NCBI RefSeq assembly: GCF_042677865.1
Contig: NZ_JBHUDD010000053.1
Location: 72,253-136,252, forward strand
DNA: 64,000 nucleotides
Origin: Lutimaribacter salitolerans
GTDB taxonomy: Bacteria; Pseudomonadota; Alphaproteobacteria; Rhodobacterales; Rhodobacteraceae
Reading direction: 5' to 3'
Part shown: positions 58,682 through 64,000 of the stretch, one piece after another
Layout: the number at the start of each line of letters is the position of its first letter
How positions within the stretch are numbered: the first letter of the stretch is position 1
Translations under genes and position numbers: made by a program
Notes under the pieces: generated by a model
Told to the model about the DNA's origin: nothing
The model's input: the letters and a program-made list of their open reading frames with translations, nothing else
The model's database searches: none

Positions 58682-60616
58682 TCACCCCTTTCCCTCCAGA
58701 TACCGCCGCTTGGCCTCTTCCTGTCGGCCGAAATCCCGCACCATGCCTTCAATCGCGATCTCGTCGGACTTGTCGGCATAGCGGAATTCGGAATCCGCAT
58801 AGCGGTTGATCTCCTGCACCACCATGTCCACCGTGATCGGTCGGCGCAGGTCCGAAATCATCGCCGCCTTTTCGTCATAGCTTTTGAACAGGAACAGATC
58901 GGGGTTTTCCATCCATTCGTCGGGAAGCTCAAAGTCCATCGCCCGCACCTTGACCGCGTCGGTGATGTTCTTGATCGCCCGGCCGGTGAAACGCTGGTCC
59001 GCTTCCTGTATCGCCTTGAGGTATGTGCCCAGCCTGGCGATCGTGTCCAGCGGCCCGATCTGTTCGGCCACGCGGTCCCAGACCTCCTGCAAGCCCGGCT
59101 CGTGCGGGCGGTTGTGCGACTCGAAGCTGGCGGCGACCGCGCGGGTAATTTCCTGCGCGGCGAACAGCTCGTGATCGCCCAGCGGGATGTCGTGCCGCTT
59201 GCCCATCAGCAGCGCCAGGATGTCGATGTAATCCGCACGCGTCTGCGGCCCGTCCACCAGGAACCGCGCGCCCGCCCGCTGGCGCAGGGCGTCATCCACG
59301 TTCTCGGGAAAATTGCTGAACATGCCGAACGTGCAGTTACCGCGCACCACCGTGTTGGCCCCGGCAAAGGCCTCCATGAACACCGCCGTCACCTCCTGCT
59401 GGCCGGCACTGGATTGCCGGTCGCCGCGCTTGCCCGCGATCTGGTCGATGTCGTCGATGGTGCCGAACCCGATCACAGCCGGGTCCAGCACCCCGGTGAC
59501 AAAGGCCTTGGCGTTCTGCCCCGACTTGCCCTGATAGCTGTCGATATTGTCGATGCCGAAATTCTGATAGCGAAAGGGATAGCCCGCGTTCTGGCAATAG
59601 TCATGCAGCAGGCCCGCCATCATCTGGATCAGCGTGGTTTTCCCGGTGCCCGGCGCGCCATCCCCCATGAAGGTGAAGATGAACCCGCCCAGCTCGGCAA
59701 AGGGGTTCAGGCGGCGCTCGAAATCATAGGCCATCAGCATCTTGGCCAGCCGCAGCGCCTGATACTTGGCGATATGGTTGCCCACCACCTCATGCGGTTT
59801 CTTGAACTGCATGGTCAGCGTGGTGCCGCGTGCCTTGCGGGCGGGGGTAAAGCCCTGGATGGCGAAATCATCCGCCTCGACCCGCCAGCTTGCCGCCGAA
59901 AACGGCCCGGTGCGGGCCGCCGTCTGCGCGCGCAAGGCCACCTTGGCCATCAACTGCTCGGCATAGCCCGCCACCACGGCCACCATCCGCGCCTCGTCCG
60001 TGCCAAGTGCTGCAATATCCTGATCCAGCTCCCACAGCGCGCCATGCAGGGCCAGTTGCGCGTTGTCGGTCAGCACCTCCTCGGGCGCGCCCACCTCGAC
60101 CGTCACCTCGGACAGATGCGGCGCGATCAGAAACGCGGTGGCATTGGAAAAGACATGCAGCACCACCAGCGCCTCGGCCTCCAGCAGCTCGCCGAACTCG
60201 GCCCGCCGGTCCGCGCCCAGCGACCCTTCCAGATTGGCGCGTTTCAGCGCCGCCAGCCCGGTCATGCCGGAAAACGCCTCGCCCAGCGCCAGCGCGATGG
60301 CCAGTGCCCGGCGCAACCCGTGGATCACGCTGGCCTGCAAGGGCGAGATCAGCGGATCGTCGCCATCAGACCCTTCGATCCGCGCGATCACCTGCACGCC
60401 CTCGGGCCGCGCGGTGGATCGCGTGACCAACCCGGGCGTGGTCGACCGGAACCGCCGCGCGCCGGTGACAACGCCCGCCGACCGCTCGACCGGCGCGGCC
60501 TTTGGCTTGCCGATCCGCGGCGTGTGATCCACCCCCTCCAGCATCGCGGCGGCGGCGGCGTAATGCGCGCGGATCTCGTCCTCGCGCAGCTCCATCTGGT
60601 CCCATGTCAGGCTCAT
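58682..60616 (-). CDS. AAA+ ATPase in a cluster of unknown function
   Basis: A 644-residue protein with an N-terminal domain of about 300 residues lacking known motifs and a C-terminal AAA+ module. Walker A is GDGAPGTGKTT at 318-328 and Walker B is VIGFGTIDDID at 381-391. Sensor-1/arginine-finger regions are likely in NCTFGMFSNFPENVDDALRQ and RAGARFLVDG. The C-terminal lid includes RFTGRAIKNITDAVKVRAMD. AAA+ enzymes of this shape remodel partner proteins. The partners are probably the coiled-coil and the two large unknown proteins beside it. Confidence 0.82.
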   Translation of the reverse strand: MSLTWDQMELREDEIRAHYAAAAAMLEGVDHTPRIGKPKAAPVERSAGVVTGARRFRSTTPGLVTRSTARPEGVQVIARIEGSDGDDPLISPLQASVIHGLRRALAIALALGEAFSGMTGLAALKRANLEGSLGADRRAEFGELLEAEALVVLHVFSNATAFLIAPHLSEVTVEVGAPEEVLTDNAQLALHGALWELDQDIAALGTDEARMVAVVAGYAEQLMAKVALRAQTAARTGPFSAASWRVEADDFAIQGFTPARKARGTTLTMQFKKPHEVVGNHIAKYQALRLAKMLMAYDFERRLNPFAELGGFIFTFMGDGAPGTGKTTLIQMMAGLLHDYCQNAGYPFRYQNFGIDNIDSYQGKSGQNAKAFVTGVLDPAVIGFGTIDDIDQIAGKRGDRQSSAGQQEVTAVFMEAFAGANTVVRGNCTFGMFSNFPENVDDALRQRAGARFLVDGPQTRADYIDILALLMGKRHDIPLGDHELFAAQEITRAVAASFESHNRPHEPGLQEVWDRVAEQIGPLDTIARLGTYLKAIQEADQRFTGRAIKNITDAVKVRAMDFELPDEWMENPDLFLFKSYDEKAAMISDLRRPITVDMVVQEINRYADSEFRYADKSDEIAIEGMVRDFGRQEEAKRRYLEGKG

Positions 60617-60697
60617 GCTGTCCTCGTTCGCTGTGCGCTGCCACGCTTCATCTTGCCAAGTTAACTCTCGCCGGAGGCACGGCCCGGCACGGGCCAG

Positions 60698-61840
60698 TCA
60701 ATAGCTCAGCACCCGCCCCCCCGCGCCGACCACGAACTTGCGCACCTGCGCAAATCCCGCAGGCGCGCGTTCGGCCAGCACCTGGAACGGCCGCTCGGGC
60801 AGGATGATTGCCCGTTCGGTCCGCGTGGCCCCGGTGTCCACCCCGCGCCCCGAAAACGGGTCGAGCGCAAAGATCTCGCGCTCGGCGGTGGTGAACCAGC
60901 CGACCTTTTCCGCCTCGACCCGCTCGCTTTCCAACTCTTCGGTGGTCCAGGCCAGCGCCCAATCCTGCCCCTCGGGGCTGCCCGCCTCGGCCAGCACCTC
61001 GCGCAGCGGGCCCGACTGGCTGGTATAGCTGTTCGAATACATCGGCCCAACGTGGAACCGACGCAGCCGCTTTGGGTGCAGGTTGTTGAAATACCGGTCG
61101 AACCCGGTGGCGATCGTCACCAGCTTCAGCGCGCCCATGCTCTGCCCCATCAGATGGGCCTGCACCTCGGGCCAGCGGCGTTCGTCCTTGGGCAGGGCCA
61201 CGCGGCCCGAATCCTCGACCTCCATCAGGTAGATCGTGGGCAGGTTGATCTGGCTGTCATAGACCGCCCAGTGCAGCAGATAGCGCCGCCGCTCCTCGCC
61301 CGCCAGCCAGACCGCCTGCGGATCGTTGCGCGCCCAGAACAGATCGCCGCGCGCCAGCTCCTCGTAATACAGCCGCTGCGACAGCGCGAATTGCAGCCGC
61401 GTGGGCAGTTCGCGGTCGCCCACGATCTTGCGCAGCATCTGGTCCTTCAGGGTCGGAACATCCGCCATCCCCGCCAGATGCTTGGGCGCCTGCACCGCGT
61501 CATTCGCCATCACCAGCAATTCGTTGAACACCGGAAAGCCCGATTCAACCGTGTCGATCTGGAGCGAGCCGAAAAACTGCCCGGTATCACGCCCCGCCAG
61601 CAGGTATTTCATGCTCAGCGCGCGAAAGGTGAAACTGATCGCCGTCACATAGCGGGTCAGGATCTTGACCTCGCGCGCACTCAGCCGCCCCTCGGCTTCC
61701 ATCACCCCGGCCACGCGGGCCATGTGCCGGGTGATCGCGCCGAACTTGCGAAAATACCGCCGGCTGGCAAAGGTATCGGTCAGCGCCGCGTATTCGCGCG
61801 ACAGATCAGCGCCCGTGGTCCCGGTCATCTGGTACCCCAT
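60698..61840 (-). CDS. Conserved protein of unknown function (380 aa) beside AAA+ gene
   Basis: A 380-residue soluble protein opening with Gly/Thr-rich residues, then helical AALTDTFASRRYFRKFGAIT and REVKILTRYVTAISFTFRAL, later EVEDSGRVALPKDERRWPEV and a C-terminal beta-rich part (PFQVLAERAPAGFAQVRKFV). I recognise no domain. It starts nine bases after the coiled-coil gene stop and is 81 bases from the AAA+ gene. A second start at 61828 (MTGTTGAD) is equally possible. Confidence 0.7.
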   Translation of the reverse strand: MGYQMTGTTGADLSREYAALTDTFASRRYFRKFGAITRHMARVAGVMEAEGRLSAREVKILTRYVTAISFTFRALSMKYLLAGRDTGQFFGSLQIDTVESGFPVFNELLVMANDAVQAPKHLAGMADVPTLKDQMLRKIVGDRELPTRLQFALSQRLYYEELARGDLFWARNDPQAVWLAGEERRRYLLHWAVYDSQINLPTIYLMEVEDSGRVALPKDERRWPEVQAHLMGQSMGALKLVTIATGFDRYFNNLHPKRLRRFHVGPMYSNSYTSQSGPLREVLAEAGSPEGQDWALAWTTEELESERVEAEKVGWFTTAEREIFALDPFSGRGVDTGATRTERAIILPERPFQVLAERAPAGFAQVRKFVVGAGGRVLSY

Positions 61841-61849
61841 CCGCGCGCA

Positions 61850-62926
61850 TCACGCGCCATAGATATTCTTGTCGTGCTTCTCGACGATAGTGGCGAACCG
61901 CCGGGCAAAGCGTTCATCGGCCTTGGCCTTGGCCTCCAGCACCTCGCGGGCAAAGACCATGTGACCCTCGTGCGCCTCCAGCATGTCGGCCATACGCTGG
62001 TTGGTGGCGGTGCCGATCGCGGCCATGGCGCTTTGCGCCTCCTTGTCGGTTTCGACCCCGATCTCGTTGATCCGGTGCGCCACATCCTGCTGCTGCGCGG
62101 TCTTCAGCGACTTGGTCAGCGCGTCATACAGCACCACGCGCTGTTTCGTATCCGTCTGCAGCTTGTTGATCAGCACCATCTGCGTCGCCGCCTGATTCTG
62201 CAGGCTGTCGACCCAGGACTTGCCCTTTTCGATATAGCGTTCCAGCGTCTGGCTCTTGGCCAGCTTGACCTGCTCCTGCTGGACCATATCGTTATAAGCC
62301 TTGTTCAGATCGGCCAGCTCGGTTTCCAGCCGGGTGCGCGCGGCGGCGTCCTGTTCGACGCTGATGCGATTTTCCAACTCGATGATCCGGGGGTCCATCG
62401 CCAGTATCTCGGCCCGCACCGCCTCAAGCTCGCCCACGGTGAACTCGCGCTCGTCCAGCGTTTCGGTCAGGTTGGTCTCGACCTTCTCTTTCTGCTCGTT
62501 CAGGACCGCCAACTGCCCTTGCAGCAGTTGCGTGATCACGTCCGACTTGGCGATCAGATCCTGCAACTTGTCATCGATGCTGGCGGTGCGCATCCGGTCC
62601 TGCCGCATCGACTGGGATTTCCCGCGCGAGAAGATACCGACAAAGCTCTCCCACCCGGTTTTCGACCGCATCTCGTCGAAATCCTTCGAGAATGCAGCGG
62701 TCACATCGTCCAGCCCCATGATCAGCTCGGCGATATTGGCGTTCATCACCTCGGTATGGGCATGCACGTCGTCCAGAGTGGCGTTTTCGATATCAATCGC
62801 CACATCGTCCCCGGTTTTCAGCTTCGAGCGCGCCGTCTCGATCCGGCCTGTCAGCTCCGAGATCTTGGCCTGCGCCTCGGCCACCTGTTTTTGCGATTGC
62901 TGCACCTGTGCGTCGAAATTCGCCAT
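61850..62926 (-). CDS. Long coiled-coil protein, first gene of the AAA+ cluster
   Basis: A 358-residue protein that is almost wholly helical. Coiled coils are predicted at about 5-40, 115-245 and 260-340, including SQKQVAEAQAKISELTGRIE and IISVEQ-like heptads near the middle. Residues 60-110 form a less regular hinge (GLDDVTAAFSKDFDEMRSKT). The overall look recalls TelA/KlaA or PspA-like proteins without a clear match. AAGGAGAT lies six bases before ATG 62926; an upstream ATG at 63109 is rejected. No membrane helix or signal peptide. Confidence 0.75.
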   Translation of the reverse strand: MANFDAQVQQSQKQVAEAQAKISELTGRIETARSKLKTGDDVAIDIENATLDDVHAHTEVMNANIAELIMGLDDVTAAFSKDFDEMRSKTGWESFVGIFSRGKSQSMRQDRMRTASIDDKLQDLIAKSDVITQLLQGQLAVLNEQKEKVETNLTETLDEREFTVGELEAVRAEILAMDPRIIELENRISVEQDAAARTRLETELADLNKAYNDMVQQEQVKLAKSQTLERYIEKGKSWVDSLQNQAATQMVLINKLQTDTKQRVVLYDALTKSLKTAQQQDVAHRINEIGVETDKEAQSAMAAIGTATNQRMADMLEAHEGHMVFAREVLEAKAKADERFARRFATIVEKHDKNIYGA

Positions 62927-63192
62927 CGAAATCTCCTTGTCCTCGTCACCGCATCCCTCGGGATGTATATGGGTAATGTAACGCCCGTTTACATCGGGCA
63001 GGCAATGCAATTCTGCGCAAGTCTGGCAAAATGCCGGGACAAAGGAAAGTGGCTTCGCAACTGCTGCGACCATGTCAGCCGCCTGGCGTCCAGCCGACCT
63101 GCCTCGCAAGCCTCAACGGCACGCGAGTATCGACATCTGCAACGTCATGTATCCGACGCAGGCCATGCCCCGGGACATATCCGGTGATGCCT
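62927..63192. other. Intergenic region holding the promoter of the coiled-coil/AAA+ cluster
   Basis: A 266-base gap. Reading the minus strand, TTGCCT and TACATT lie about 17 bases apart some 70 bases before the coiled-coil start and could be -35 and -10 boxes. I see no operator palindrome, RNA gene or convincing ORF. The far end carries the 3' side of the lipoprotein gene. Confidence 0.4.
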
Positions 63193-63765
63193 CTACTCCA
63201 GCGCAGAGCGCGTGCGCCGGACCAGCCGCTCGCCGGGCAAGTCGCGGCCAAGGATCGTGCTGCGCGTGTCGCGCGCGAAAGTGCCCAGAAGCTGGCGATA
63301 GAATTGCGACCGGCTGCCGGTGATGGCCGAGGCCGCGCCGCCAAGAACGCTTTCGGCGGCGTCTCCCGCGCTGACCGCAATCGGCACGGACGCGCGCAGG
63401 GTGCCCGAAGGGTCGATCAGCCGGACCGAGCCTGCCAGTTCCGACCGGTCGCTGCCCAGCGCGGTGCGGGTCGCGCTTGCGACGGCAAGCCGCCCGACCT
63501 CGACCTGCATGGTCCAGCCGCCGGCCTGCGCAACGCGGTCCGAGAACTCACGCCGCAAGACCCCCTGAAGGTCCGGGGCAAGCAGGTTGCGCACATCCTG
63601 CGCGCCGGCATTCAGAAAGGCGGCAGCAGAGGTGACGACCTCGAAGGTCGAGATGCGCAGCGCGCTGCGCTCTGCCGGGCTCAGCGCGGTGTCGGACGGG
63701 ATGGGGGCGCAGGCAGTCGCCACCGCGACGGCGGACAGCGAGGCCAGAACCTGACGGCGTTGCAT
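63193..63765 (-). CDS. Putative lipoprotein of unknown function
   Basis: A 190-residue protein with a lipoprotein signal (MQRRQVLASLSAVAVATAC, Cys19 after the lipobox-like VATAC). The mature part has ALRISTFEVVTSAAAFLNAG, GWTMQVEVGRLAVASATRTA and SVRLIDPSGTLRASVPIAVS, suggesting a mixed alpha/beta outer-membrane-facing domain. I recognise no family. It is upstream of the coiled-coil gene on the same strand, 266 bases away, so joint transcription is uncertain. Confidence 0.72.
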   Translation of the reverse strand: MQRRQVLASLSAVAVATACAPIPSDTALSPAERSALRISTFEVVTSAAAFLNAGAQDVRNLLAPDLQGVLRREFSDRVAQAGGWTMQVEVGRLAVASATRTALGSDRSELAGSVRLIDPSGTLRASVPIAVSAGDAAESVLGGAASAITGSRSQFYRQLLGTFARDTRSTILGRDLPGERLVRRTRSALE

Positions 63766-64000
63766 GGGACCTCCCGGTCGTTAAGGTTTCAGACGGCATG
63801 CCAAAACGGTATGCTTATGTGTGCAAACCTGTCCCGATCGACGCCGATTTCAAGGATGCCCCATACCTCAAGGTCTCGGCACGGCTTTGCCCGGGCCGCC
63901 GGGTCGCGCCCGACCCCCCCCCAGGGGAATCGCTTTTGGGCCGATCGGTGTGTTTGAGCGCGCTTGCGTCTGAGCCTGAGTTGGATTCTGTAATGTTGGG
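63766..64000. other. Right-edge intergenic region, no gene recognised
   Basis: The last 235 bases hold the upstream region of the lipoprotein gene. An open frame on the plus strand crosses it, but it runs antisense to the lipoprotein and resembles no protein. Nothing else is supported. Confidence 0.4.

Overview
The window is about 64 kb of GC-rich, densely coding chromosome. Its gene families and local order point to an alphaproteobacterium of the Rhodobacteraceae/Roseobacteraceae (roseobacter-type). The pointers are a 2-oxoglutarate dehydrogenase E2 with two lipoyl domains, linked mdh/sucCDAB/lpd and sdhCDAB loci, ethylmalonyl-CoA pathway genes (mcl2, mch), a MocR-type tauR with tpa/xsc, an FnrL-type site, and short intergenic repeats sitting behind stop codons. 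I cannot name the genus. No tRNA, rRNA, CRISPR array, transposase or prophage gene was seen, so the window reads as ordinary chromosome carrying several catabolic modules.

Layout. (1) 1-2.5 kb: the end of a TRAP permease gene, convergent with ureE-ureF-ureG, which have no urease structural genes beside them. (2) 2.8-7.2 kb: a zinc-ribbon membrane protein, ftsE-ftsX-plsC, and a glycosyltransferase. (3) 7.2-27.3 kb: central carbon metabolism. On the minus strand are mdh, sucC-sucD-sucA-sucB, a second glycosyltransferase, an MAPEG protein and lpd. On the plus strand are mcl2-nnrU-DUF1737-mch and sdhC-sdhD-sdhA-(lipoprotein)-(methyltransferase)-sdhB. The sucC and sdhC promoters share an identical tandem palindrome layout. 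(4) 27.4-32.3 kb: a 46-codon gene, a DUF1989 protein, a BKACE (DUF849) enzyme, a SLAC1/TDT channel, DUF5368, and a type II sulfide:quinone reductase preceded by a perfect FNR box. (5) 32.4-41.7 kb: a hydroxycinnamate-type catabolic region (amidohydrolase, feruloyl-CoA synthase, MarR regulator, crotonase, TRAP dctPQM, FAH-family hydrolase, glycerate kinase). Two matching AT-rich palindromes lie in front of its two operons. (6) 41.7-56.1 kb: a taurine-to-sulfate module made of tauABC, tpa, tauR, xsc, a TauE/SafE sulfite exporter and soeABC, with a 48-codon membrane ORF between soeA and soeB. (7) 56.2-63.8 kb: a minus-strand cluster of poorly characterised proteins (long coiled coil, two large unknown proteins, an AAA+ ATPase, two small membrane proteins), then a lipoprotein. 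This is the best candidate for an undescribed system here.

How it fits together. Taurine enters through TauABC, Tpa transaminates it to sulfoacetaldehyde, and Xsc releases sulfite and acetyl phosphate. Sulfite can be exported (TauE/SafE) or oxidised at the quinone pool (SoeABC). Sulfide can also feed quinone through Sqr. Hydroxycinnamates are probably activated by Fcs and shortened by a CoA-dependent deacetylation route. Mcl2 and Mch link acetyl-CoA assimilation to the TCA cycle encoded next to them.

At least three families of short palindromic intergenic repeats recur. One has four copies, each just behind a stop codon and in sense orientation, so it looks like a lineage-specific 3' end or terminator element.
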